This document shows positions 1 through 6,065 of a stretch of DNA of 6,601 bases, in pieces (the first letter of the stretch is position 1; the number at the start of each line of letters is the position of its first letter). Source of the stretch: Bacteroidales bacterium (lineage in GTDB: Bacteria; Bacteroidota; Bacteroidia; Bacteroidales; PUMT01); contig SKQJ01000287.1 of the NCBI GenBank assembly GCA_007119075.1, positions 1 to 6,601 on the forward strand, given 5' to 3'. The position numbers were made by a program, and so were the translations under genes. Under the pieces are notes generated by a model. The model was not told the origin of the DNA, searched no databases, and saw only the letters and a program-made list of their open reading frames with translations.

Positions 1-945
1 GCCCCTTGCGGTGCGGATAAGGGTGGTATTCATATTGCCCCGGTAATCGCGGCCAACATAATCGTTCCAGAAATCATCCTCGGCTGCCAGTTCCCGGGCC
101 CTGGCGCCCATGCTGAAATCACTGCTGGACATTGAAACCAGGTGATCCATCCTGTCACCGTAATTGATATCCATCAGCTGGCAGATGGGACCCAGGCCGT
201 GCATTGGGTAAAGGCTGCCGTTTCTGTTGGAATTCTCTTCCAGCCGCCACATGTCGGCGTATACAGTTTTTGAAAAATTATGATCCATAAGATCATGAAT
301 GTAGGCGCCCTCTCCATGAACTATCTCCCCTAAAAATCCCCGGCGGGCCATGTTAAGGGTCATCATCTCGAAGAAATCGTAACAAACGTTCTCCAGCATT
401 ATGCAATGCCTGCGGGTGTTTTCGGAAGTCTCCACCAGCTGCCAGCATTCGTCCATAGTCTGGGCGGCAGGAATTTCCGTGGCGGCATGTTTTTCATTTT
501 CCATCGCGTAGACCGACTGGGGCGTATGGAGATCCCAGGGCGTGCAGATGTACACCAGGTCAACATCCTCTCGTTCGCACAGTTTTTTCCAGTCATCCGC
601 CCCTCCGGAATAGATGGCCGGATCGTGGCCGTGCTGCCTGACGAACTCCCTGCCTCTTTCGACCTTTCCGGGATCGATATCTGAAAGGGCGGTTATCTCT
701 ACCCCCTCGATACGCACATAGCGTCTGAGGGCGCCGGCTCCGCGGTTCCCGATCCCGATAAATCCTACCCTTACGACATCCAGGGCGGGAGCTGCATAGC
801 CCGACATATTGAATCTCTGTGTATGGGAATGGCGGAAAGGAGCGCCTTCGGCCGACCGTGGCGCGCAGCCTGCAAGCCCTGCACCGGCAATCCCTGCTCC
901 TGCCAGCCCTGCAATTTTTAAAAAATCCCTGCGGTTGGTTTTCAT
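1..945 (-). CDS. Glycoside hydrolase family 109-like (NAD+-dependent alpha-N-acetylgalactosaminidase type), Tat lipoprotein, C-terminus off the left edge
   Basis: Translating the minus strand from the ATG at 945 gives 315 open codons to the window edge. Residues 5-10 (RRDFLK) form a twin-arginine motif, followed by a Gly/Ala-rich hydrophobic stretch and a lipobox LAGC with Cys27, so the product should be a Tat-exported lipoprotein. A Rossmann nucleotide-binding motif GFIGIGNRG lies at 61-69, with an acidic D89 after the second strand. The match to GH109, recalled from the Elizabethkingia meningoseptica enzyme, rests on LENVCY (184-189), VHGEGAYIHDL (209-219), NRNGSLYPMHGLGP (240-253) and MDIN (258-261). 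H249 of YPMHG corresponds to the conserved active-site region. The canonical EKP lysine is absent (TEIP at 156-159), as in GH109 proteins, which use bound NAD+ for transient oxidation and remove terminal alpha-GalNAc. Family members are about 440-470 residues, so roughly a third is missing here. The specificity is family-level knowledge; a related sugar-active Gfo/Idh/MocA enzyme is the main alternative. Confidence 0.88.
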   Translation of the reverse strand, partial: MKTNRRDFLKIAGLAGAGIAGAGLAGCAPRSAEGAPFRHSHTQRFNMSGYAAPALDVVRVGFIGIGNRGAGALRRYVRIEGVEITALSDIDPGKVERGREFVRQHGHDPAIYSGGADDWKKLCEREDVDLVYICTPWDLHTPQSVYAMENEKHAATEIPAAQTMDECWQLVETSENTRRHCIMLENVCYDFFEMMTLNMARRGFLGEIVHGEGAYIHDLMDHNFSKTVYADMWRLEENSNRNGSLYPMHGLGPICQLMDINYGDRMDHLVSMSSSDFSMGARARELAAEDDFWNDYVGRDYRGNMNTTLIRTARG

Positions 946-1083
946 TTTTGGTTGATTAATTTGGTCTGATTAACCCTGATAAAAATTTCGGCGGTTCAAT
1001 CCCGGGACTCATCAGAACCGGGTACCGCAATATTAGCCATTTTTTTAAAAAACCCCATGTCATTTATAAAAATTTTAATAAGT

Positions 1084-1101
1084 CGGATCGATATCGTTCC
1101 G
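1084..1101. repeat. 18-bp near-perfect palindrome, candidate operator
   Basis: The sequence CGGATCGATATCGTTCCG matches its own reverse complement at 16 of 18 positions; the only mismatched pair is T1088/T1097. It lies about 140 bp upstream of the GH109-type start codon. No T-tract follows on either strand, so a transcription-factor site is more likely than a terminator. The regulator is unknown. Confidence 0.35.
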
Positions 1102-1152
1102 GGGAGAGGGGTTGCCTGTAATATAGTTGATGCATGTGCAGAGTTCAGGTAG

Positions 1153-1171
1153 TTTACGGTTAAACCATAAA
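1153..1171. repeat. 19-bp odd-centred palindrome, candidate operator
   Basis: TTTAcGGTTaAACCaTAAA is an inverted repeat with a single-base centre (A1162) and one mismatched pair (C1157/A1167). It sits next to, and partly within, the T-tract side of the terminator. It could be an operator of the downstream GH109-type gene or a chance product of AT-rich sequence. Confidence 0.3.
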
Positions 1172-1200
1172 AGAAAAACCCGGACCAACTATCCGGGCTT
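1169..1200 (-). terminator. Rho-independent terminator of the Tat oxidoreductase gene
   Basis: Read on the minus strand, CCCGGA (1197-1192), a 7-base loop and TCCGGG (1184-1179) form a 6-bp GC-rich stem. A G-T pair and two A-T pairs extend it to 9 bp. The run TTTTTCTTTT (1178-1169) follows directly. It begins 42 bases past the stop codon of the gene ending at 1242, as expected of an intrinsic terminator for that gene. Confidence 0.85.
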
Positions 1201-1241
1201 ATCAACTCAGGCCGCAGTCAGGGCCGGTTAACCTTTAAGGG

Positions 1242-2561
1242 CTATACCCGGGGGAGTTCCCATGGAGCCCTGTAAACCGGGACCAGGTGCGAGTTGGCTT
1301 CATCATCATTTATGAACCTGCTGGCAGATCCGTCCCAGTACAACCTTCTCCCTGTCTTATATGCAATATTGCCAAGGATGGCAACCTGCGCCACGTTGGC
1401 ACCTATATCCATTCCGGCTGCCGGCTCCCTGTTCCTGTCTTTTATACAGGCAATGAAGTCCTCCATATGCAGATCAAGCCCCCGGCCAGTAGAACGCTGC
1501 AGTTCCACCCTCTCCATTTCAGGCTGATTGTTTTTATATTCGGGTATCACCTCCCATCCTCCCCGGTCAACCACCAGGGTGCCATAGTTTCCGACAAATC
1601 CGACCCCATGCGTGCGGCCGAAGTATCCGCCGTTGATTCCAATGCCATGGTCCCACAGCATGGTATAACCGTCAAATTCATAAATAGCCTGCTGGGTATC
1701 CGGTGTTTCACATGCATCTTCGGGGTATGCAAACTTCCCTCCCATTGACATTACCGAAATGGGACTCCTTGCTTTCATCCCAAAAAGAGCATAATCAATT
1801 ATATGGACACCCCAGTCGGTCATCATTCCGCCGGCATAATCCCAGAACCACCTGAAGGTAAAATGGAACCGGTTGGGATTGAACGGCCTTTTCGGGGCCG
1901 GGCCCAGCCAGAAATCATAATCGACACCCTGGGGCACGGGACCGTCCGGACGTACCGGCACGGAAGTCATCCAGCCCTGGTAGGACCACGTACGGACAGT
2001 CCGGATCTTGCCAAGCTTTCCCGAATGGACAAACTTGACCGCATCCTGCCAGTGCGGATCGCTCCGCTGCCATTGTCCGATCTGAACGACCGGCTTGTAC
2101 CGGTCAGCGGCACGCACCATGATGTTTACTTCTTCAATGGTATTGGCCAGGGGCTTTTCACAGTAAATATCCTTGCCTGCCTCTGCGGCATAAACAAAAG
2201 GTATACAATGCCAGTGATCGGGAGTTGCAAGTATTATCACATCGATATCCCTGTCTTCCAGCATTTTTCTGAAATCGGTATAGGCCCGGGGTTTTTTGCC
2301 CTGTATTTTTTCGGTATCGGCCACTCTCCTGTCCAGCTCATTCCGGTCTACGTCGCAAAGAGCAACACATTCGGTGTTTGGTTGCCGGAGAAAGGCCTGC
2401 AGGTTAGAGAATCCCATTCCTTTTACGCCCATCACCCCGCAGGTCAGCTTCTCATTGGCTCCGGAAACAGAACCGTAAACACTGAACGGGGAGGACACCA
2501 GGCCAAGACCGGCTGCGGCAAGTCCCGATTTCCTGATAAAGCTTCTTCTGTCTGTCTTCAT
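1242..2561 (-). CDS. Tat-exported Gfo/Idh/MocA family NAD(P)-dependent oxidoreductase
   Basis: This 439-residue protein belongs to the Gfo/Idh/MocA dehydrogenases, which oxidise or reduce sugars, inositols and related polyols. Residues 4-9 (DRRSFI) form a twin-arginine motif, followed by a hydrophobic segment to about residue 30. The cofactor should therefore be loaded in the cytoplasm before export of the folded protein. The Rossmann turn GVMGVKGMG is at 42-50 and D70 ends the second strand. ATPDHWH is at 112-118 and the EKP motif at 135-137, with probable catalytic Lys136. GGMMTDWGVH lies at 244-253, where D249 and H253 match the conserved family motif. An ATG at 2591 would add 10 residues (ending CKISIK) before the signal peptide. 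I chose 2561 because the signal then begins MKTDRR and because the -7 box at 2596-2589 places transcription initiation downstream of 2591. The substrate is unknown; the GH109-type neighbour suggests an amino-sugar or glycan-derived one. Confidence 0.92.
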   Translation of the reverse strand: MKTDRRSFIRKSGLAAAGLGLVSSPFSVYGSVSGANEKLTCGVMGVKGMGFSNLQAFLRQPNTECVALCDVDRNELDRRVADTEKIQGKKPRAYTDFRKMLEDRDIDVIILATPDHWHCIPFVYAAEAGKDIYCEKPLANTIEEVNIMVRAADRYKPVVQIGQWQRSDPHWQDAVKFVHSGKLGKIRTVRTWSYQGWMTSVPVRPDGPVPQGVDYDFWLGPAPKRPFNPNRFHFTFRWFWDYAGGMMTDWGVHIIDYALFGMKARSPISVMSMGGKFAYPEDACETPDTQQAIYEFDGYTMLWDHGIGINGGYFGRTHGVGFVGNYGTLVVDRGGWEVIPEYKNNQPEMERVELQRSTGRGLDLHMEDFIACIKDRNREPAAGMDIGANVAQVAILGNIAYKTGRRLYWDGSASRFINDDEANSHLVPVYRAPWELPRV

Positions 2562-2588
2562 TTTGATAGAGATTTTACAATTAATATC

Positions 2589-2596
2589 CAAATTTA
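2589..2596 (-). promoter_or_regulatory. Putative Bacteroidota -7 promoter box for the leftward oxidoreductase gene
   Basis: On the minus strand, 2596-2589 reads TAAATTTG, a full match to the TAnnTTTG -7 consensus of Bacteroidota. I see no TTG at the usual -33 spacing; the nearest is about 32 bases upstream. The box lies 27 bases before the ATG at 2561, giving a short leader. Confidence 0.5.
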
Positions 2597-2672
2597 GTTT
2601 TTATTATTTTACATTCATTAATTTCAGTCAATTTTCTCCGGGCAAATGACAAATTCAAATGCCAATATTTAG

Positions 2673-2680
2673 TAAATTTG
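2673..2680 (+). promoter_or_regulatory. Putative Bacteroidota -7 promoter box for the rightward SDR operon
   Basis: TAAATTTG matches the TAnnTTTG -7 consensus. Transcription would start near 2687 and give a leader of about 75 bases before the ATG at 2762. No clear -33 TTG is present, so the promoter may be weak or activator-dependent. Confidence 0.5.
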
Positions 2681-2691
2681 TTACAGGTAAC
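2680..2691. promoter_or_regulatory. Perfect 12-bp palindrome at the rightward start region, candidate operator
   Basis: GTTACAGGTAAC is an inverted repeat of GTTAC/GTAAC around a 2-base centre. It overlaps the final G of the -7 box at 2673-2680 and spans the expected transcription start, where a bound repressor would block initiation. It lies about 85 bp upstream of the leftward -7 box, so it may control the SDR side only. No regulator gene is in the window. Confidence 0.4.
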
Positions 2692-2708
2692 GTTTTAGCT
2701 GATAGATA

Positions 2709-2725
2709 GCCGGCCGGTACCCGGC
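2709..2725 (+). other. GC-rich hairpin in the leader of the SDR operon
   Basis: GCCGG (2709-2713) and CCGGC (2721-2725) can pair around a 7-base loop. No U-run follows, so it is not a terminator. It may stabilise the leader or mean nothing; it matches no riboswitch that I recognise. Confidence 0.25.
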
Positions 2726-2761
2726 AGTTTATAAATGTAAATTCAGGAAAGCCCCGAAAAA

Positions 2762-3649
2762 ATGGGAAATATTAACAAACCGGGAATCGAAAGCGCTGAA
2801 AATGCTCCGGTCAACGTCGAACAGCCAGGGATTTTTCAATCACAAAAAACCAGCAACGGTAAACTGTATGCACTTATAACAGGGGCAAGCCGGGGACTTG
2901 GAAAGGCATTTACCGTTGAGCTCGCCAAACGCAACATAAATGTCCTGCTTGTTGCTCTTCCCAAAGACGGCCTGCCTGAGTTATGCCACGGGCTCAGTGC
3001 CGATCACCGTATTGAATGTGATTATTTTGAGGCCGATTTTACAAGGCCGGGAGACATTGATGAGATGGTCAGATGGGCCACCGGGAACTACAGAATAAAT
3101 ATACTCATCAATAATGCGGGCATGGGTGGCTCCCGGGAATTCGAACTCGCCGAAAAGGATTATCTCGACAACATGATTTCCCTGAACATCAGGGCACTTA
3201 CCCTGATCACCCACCAGCTGCTCCCTGAGCTGAGATCCCATAAGAATTCCTATATCCTGAACGTGGCCAGCATGGCATCATTCAGTCCGATCGGCTACAA
3301 GACCATCTATCCTGCATCCAAGGCATTTGTTCTATATTTTTCACGTGGTCTGTCTGAAGAACTAAAAGGCTCGGGCGTATCGGTGAGCGTGGTATATCCA
3401 GGCCCGATGAAGACCAACAAATATGTGACGAAAAGGATCATCAAACAGGGCATTTACGGGCGGATAGGCCTGCTGGAACCCGAGTATGTGGCCTGCAGGT
3501 CAATCGATTTAATGTTCAGGCGCAAATCACATATCATTCTCGGCTGGCTGAACCGCCTGAGCTGGCTTTTCATGAAAACCGTCCCCACCTGGATACGGCT
3601 GCCTGCCATCACTAAAAGGGTTAAAAGAGAGTTGACGGCATCAAAGTAA
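2762..3649 (+). CDS. Classical short-chain dehydrogenase/reductase (SDR)
   Basis: This 295-residue protein carries the full classical SDR set: TGASRGLG (40-47) for NAD(P) binding, NNAG (117-120), the catalytic Ser region NVASMAS (167-173, probable S170), and YPASK (183-187) with catalytic Y183 and K187. PGPMKT (213-218) follows in the substrate-loop region. The Rossmann fold starts only near residue 35. The polar N-terminal extension is probably real, because the ATG at 2762 is the only ATG, GTG or TTG start in frame before the fold. The C-terminal 40 residues contain Trp/Leu-rich segments (GWLNRLSWLF at 261-270) and a basic tail, which may lie on a membrane. It is likely a cytoplasmic carbonyl or alcohol oxidoreductase on a hydrophobic substrate (inference). 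The next gene follows without a gap, so the two are probably translated together. The substrate cannot be assigned. Confidence 0.9.
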   Translation: MGNINKPGIESAENAPVNVEQPGIFQSQKTSNGKLYALITGASRGLGKAFTVELAKRNINVLLVALPKDGLPELCHGLSADHRIECDYFEADFTRPGDIDEMVRWATGNYRINILINNAGMGGSREFELAEKDYLDNMISLNIRALTLITHQLLPELRSHKNSYILNVASMASFSPIGYKTIYPASKAFVLYFSRGLSEELKGSGVSVSVVYPGPMKTNKYVTKRIIKQGIYGRIGLLEPEYVACRSIDLMFRRKSHIILGWLNRLSWLFMKTVPTWIRLPAITKRVKRELTASK

Positions 3650-4630
3650 ATGCGCATGTCAAAAGTTCTGGTAACAGGAGCCAACAGTTTTCTCGGGAGC
3701 AATTTAATCCCTGAACTTCTCGACAGGGGCTATAAAGTGAGAGGCATGTTGAGGAAACCGGCCTTCCTGCCCGCCGGCCATAAAGACCTTGAGGAATTTC
3801 ACGGCCATATAACCTCCGAAAAGGATGTGATCAGGGCCGCAGAGGGGTGTGACATACTTATCCATGTGGCCGCCGCCACAGACCCGTCGACCGGTTACGG
3901 GGAATATGAGTCTGTAAATGTCGGAGGCACCCAAAACACGATAAAGGCAGCCCGGTCCCACAATATCAGGAAAGTCATTTATGTAAGCACGGCAAACGCT
4001 TTCGGACATGGAACAAAGGAAAGACCGGGCAATGAAAACATGCCGGCTAAACCGCCTTTTACCCGCTCAGGATATGCCCGGAGCAAGATAAAGGCGCAGA
4101 ACCTCGTCCTGGAGGCTTTTGAAAAATCGCACACCCGGGTAACCGTCGTCAATCCCACTTTTATGATCGGTCCGCTTGACAATAAAATAAGCTCAAACCG
4201 CATAATTCTCAGGGCTCTGAATAAACGTATTGTGTTAATTCCCCCGGGAGGCAAAAACTTCATTCATGTCAGGGATGCTGCCATCGGAACGTGCAATGCG
4301 ATCGAGTCTGGAAAAGACGGTGAATGTTATATCCTGGCAAATGAAAACCTCACCTACGAGGAATTTTACAGAAAAATGGCGGCCGTTACCGGGGAAAAAA
4401 CCCTGCTTGTCAGCATCCCCCGGCAGGTACTGCTGATGGGGGGAGCTGCAGGCGGACTGATGGGACTGGCCGGATGGAATACTTCTATTAACCCGGTCAA
4501 CATGAAAATCATCAGCACCTGCAACTTTTACCAGGCAACAAAAGCTGTCAGGGATCTGAAGCTTCCGCAAACACCGGTTGAAGAGGCGATAAAAGAAGCA
4601 ATTTCCTGGTTTGCCGGAAATAAAAAATAG
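3650..4630 (+). CDS. Extended SDR: NAD-dependent epimerase/dehydratase or 3beta-HSD/dihydroflavonol reductase-like protein
   Basis: This 326-residue protein begins MRMSKVLVTG and has the extended-SDR nucleotide motif TGANSFLG at 9-16. HVAAATD (72-78) marks the strand-4 region. STANAFG (113-119) holds the catalytic Ser/Thr, and YARSK (142-146) gives Y142 and K146. NPTFMIGP (168-175) and the FIHVRDAA segment (204-211) are typical of the NAD-dependent epimerase and 3beta-hydroxysteroid dehydrogenase/isomerase group. The ATG directly follows the stop of the preceding SDR (TAAATG), indicating translational coupling. A second in-frame ATG at 3656 gives MSKVLVTG, an equally plausible start. Two reductases made together suggest successive steps on one substrate, such as a nucleotide sugar, lipid or steroid-like ketone. 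The sequence does not decide between these. Confidence 0.9.
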   Translation: MRMSKVLVTGANSFLGSNLIPELLDRGYKVRGMLRKPAFLPAGHKDLEEFHGHITSEKDVIRAAEGCDILIHVAAATDPSTGYGEYESVNVGGTQNTIKAARSHNIRKVIYVSTANAFGHGTKERPGNENMPAKPPFTRSGYARSKIKAQNLVLEAFEKSHTRVTVVNPTFMIGPLDNKISSNRIILRALNKRIVLIPPGGKNFIHVRDAAIGTCNAIESGKDGECYILANENLTYEEFYRKMAAVTGEKTLLVSIPRQVLLMGGAAGGLMGLAGWNTSINPVNMKIISTCNFYQATKAVRDLKLPQTPVEEAIKEAISWFAGNKK

Positions 4631-4769
4631 CGGCTCGATTCCAACCTTTCTTTTGTATATTTCGTTCTTGAAATGGATGCCCTCGCCTGCAGGAATCTTT
4701 CAATCTCTCACTTTCAGCAGGTTAATGGATATCCCAGACAGGACCAGATGTAAACTTATTGACATTGTG
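4631..4769 (+). other. Intergenic gap between the SDR pair and the lipoprotein-sigma cluster
   Basis: These 139 bases contain no convincing terminator and no gene, although the lipoprotein reading frame stays open through them. TATATTTC (4656-4663) differs from the TAnnTTTG box only in its last base and could drive the lipoprotein-sigma-anti-sigma cluster with a leader of about 100 bases. Without a terminator, read-through from the SDR genes is also possible. Confidence 0.35.
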
Positions 4770-5513
4770 ATGGCCAAATGGTTTTTATTGACTTCTTTTG
4801 CGGTATCGATCCTGATAGCTTCGTGCACCAAGGATGAGCTTACCCTCCCGGTCAGGGTGTCTTTCGATTTTGAGCTTAAGCCCCATGAAGAGGGAAGCCT
4901 TCTGAAAAGTTCGCTGGAAGAAGGCCCCGGGATACTTCAGCCTCCCAATATTCCCGGCGGCAGAATATCGATCAGCAGAGGATCGCTTGCCATAGAATCC
5001 ATTGAATTTGACGGGCGGCGTGATGAAGGCAGGGATGTATTTTTTATATCCGATCTTCCCGGCCCGCTGCTTGTAGAACTGGAAACAGGCAAGGTAAACC
5101 GGGAGTTGAGCTTTGACATACCACAGGGAGTGTACAACATGGTGGAAATATATCTCAATCCCGGAGGGGGCGATACAGCGCCCCTGATCCTGGAGGGCAA
5201 CTTAACAAGAGGAGCTGCAGGCGAAATACCCGTCAGGTTCGAATATACCATCAGCGAAAAACTTAAGATAAGGGCGGAATCGAAACATCAGTCGAATAAG
5301 ATCGTATTAAGAAAAGATGTCGAATCAAAAGCGAGCATAATTATCGATGCGGGTTCGGTATTTCAGTTTGTGAACCCGTCAGTGATCCGGAACGCTTCGG
5401 TTTCTTCAATCCAGGGGAAAGAAATTATCATTGTCAGTCCTGACATTAACGTCGATATATTCAATGCGCTCGCGGCCAGGGTTGAGAAGTCAATATCAAT
5501 TGTATTCAATTAA
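4770..5513 (+). CDS. Predicted lipoprotein of unknown function, upstream partner of an ECF sigma factor
   Basis: From the ATG at 4770 the protein has 247 residues. It begins with a short hydrophobic signal ending in the lipobox IASC (16-19, lipidated Cys19) followed by TKDE, a typical Bacteroidota lipoprotein start. The frame is open back to 4611, which would overlap the previous gene and bury the signal 53 residues in, so I reject that start. The mature part has alternating hydrophobic strands with Gly/Pro turns and little predicted helix. SLAIESIEFDGRR, VFFISDLPGPLLVEL and IPQGVYNMVEIYLNP suggest an immunoglobulin-like beta-sandwich resembling DUF4382-type lipoproteins; that is recollection, not a search. 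There is no enzymatic motif. Its stop is 5 bases before the sigma factor ATG, so it is almost certainly co-expressed. A role as an envelope ligand sensor, accessory or target of the sigma pathway is inference. Confidence 0.8.
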   Translation: MAKWFLLTSFAVSILIASCTKDELTLPVRVSFDFELKPHEEGSLLKSSLEEGPGILQPPNIPGGRISISRGSLAIESIEFDGRRDEGRDVFFISDLPGPLLVELETGKVNRELSFDIPQGVYNMVEIYLNPGGGDTAPLILEGNLTRGAAGEIPVRFEYTISEKLKIRAESKHQSNKIVLRKDVESKASIIIDAGSVFQFVNPSVIRNASVSSIQGKEIIIVSPDINVDIFNALAARVEKSISIVFN

Positions 5514-5518
5514 GTTGC

Positions 5519-6064
5519 ATGTCCATTCAGGGTGAACCGGAACACGGCGTAATTTCAGGATGCATAAAGAATGACAGGCGGTCCCAGGCCCTGCTGTACA
5601 ATCATTTTGCCTCCAGAATGTATCCTGTCTGCCTGAGCTACGCGGGAGACAGGCCCGCGGCACAGGACATACTGCAGGAGGCTTTCATCAAGGTCTTCAA
5701 AAATATCAGTGATTACAAAAATAATGGTTCGCTTGAAGGATGGATAAGGAGGATAGTCACCAATACGGCGATTGACCATTACCGGAAAAACCGGAAAACC
5801 GTGAGTCTAATGGCCGCCGAATCTGATGAGCCCGAACTGCAGGTGCTTAACCCTGCATTAAAAACAATGCAATTCAATGAATTGCTTGAGCAGGTCGATC
5901 GGCTTCCTGACGGAGCACGGATGATTTTCAATTTGCATGCGCTCGACGGCTACTCACACAAGGAAATAGCAAAGGAGCTTAACATAACCGAAGGCACGTC
6001 CAAATCACAGTTTAACAGGGCAAGAAAACTTTTAATGAACTTTATCGGCAAGGCCAGCTTATAA
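5519..6064 (+). CDS. ECF-family RNA polymerase sigma factor
   Basis: This 181-residue protein has the two-domain ECF layout and the usual length. Sigma region 2 spans about 22-93, with AQDILQEAFIKVFKNI (48-63) for core binding and -10 recognition and GWIRRIVTNTAIDHYRKNR (74-92) at its end. A variable acidic linker covers 93-118. Sigma region 4 covers about 120-173, where LPDGARMIFNLHALDGYSHKEI and ITEGTSKSQFNRARKLL form the helix-turn-helix that reads -35-type DNA. No region 1.1 or 3 is present, as expected for this group. It would redirect RNA polymerase in the cytoplasm after release from a membrane partner. It lies 5 bases after the lipoprotein gene and 1 base (TAA-A-ATG) before the anti-sigma-like gene, so translation of the three is probably coupled. 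No consensus target promoter can be identified here. Confidence 0.96.
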   Translation: MSIQGEPEHGVISGCIKNDRRSQALLYNHFASRMYPVCLSYAGDRPAAQDILQEAFIKVFKNISDYKNNGSLEGWIRRIVTNTAIDHYRKNRKTVSLMAAESDEPELQVLNPALKTMQFNELLEQVDRLPDGARMIFNLHALDGYSHKEIAKELNITEGTSKSQFNRARKLLMNFIGKASL

Positions 6065-6065
6065 A

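Larger units (their letters stand above)
946..1241. other. Intergenic region between the two Gfo/Idh/MocA-fold genes
   Basis: This 296-base stretch is AT-rich and holds no credible gene. From the right it contains the terminator of the upstream oxidoreductase gene (1169-1200), a palindrome abutting it (1153-1171), a second palindrome (1084-1101), and then an AT-rich leader to the ATG at 945. I could not find a convincing TAnnTTTG box for the GH109 gene, so its promoter is inferred only from the terminator upstream. The 22 bases before the ATG are A-rich with no Shine-Dalgarno, as is usual in Bacteroidota. Confidence 0.6.

Noticed and set aside
406..684. 92-codon plus-strand frame inside the left-edge gene
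   Set aside because: It is antisense to the GH109-type reading frame, which matches the family strongly.
996..1205. 69-codon minus-strand frame in the intergenic region
   Set aside because: It runs through the terminator hairpin and the palindromes, has no recognisable domain and no start context.
2562..2591. Upstream ATG at 2591 as start of the Tat oxidoreductase
   Set aside because: It would put ten residues before the twin-arginine signal and lies at the -7 box rather than in the predicted transcript.
1803..2597. 264-codon plus-strand frame antisense to the Tat oxidoreductase
   Set aside because: The minus-strand frame carries all the family motifs; the antisense product shows none and is a codon-bias shadow.
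2709..2725. Terminator or riboswitch reading of the GC-rich leader hairpin
   Set aside because: No U-tract follows, the stem is only 5 bp, and no known aptamer core is recognisable.
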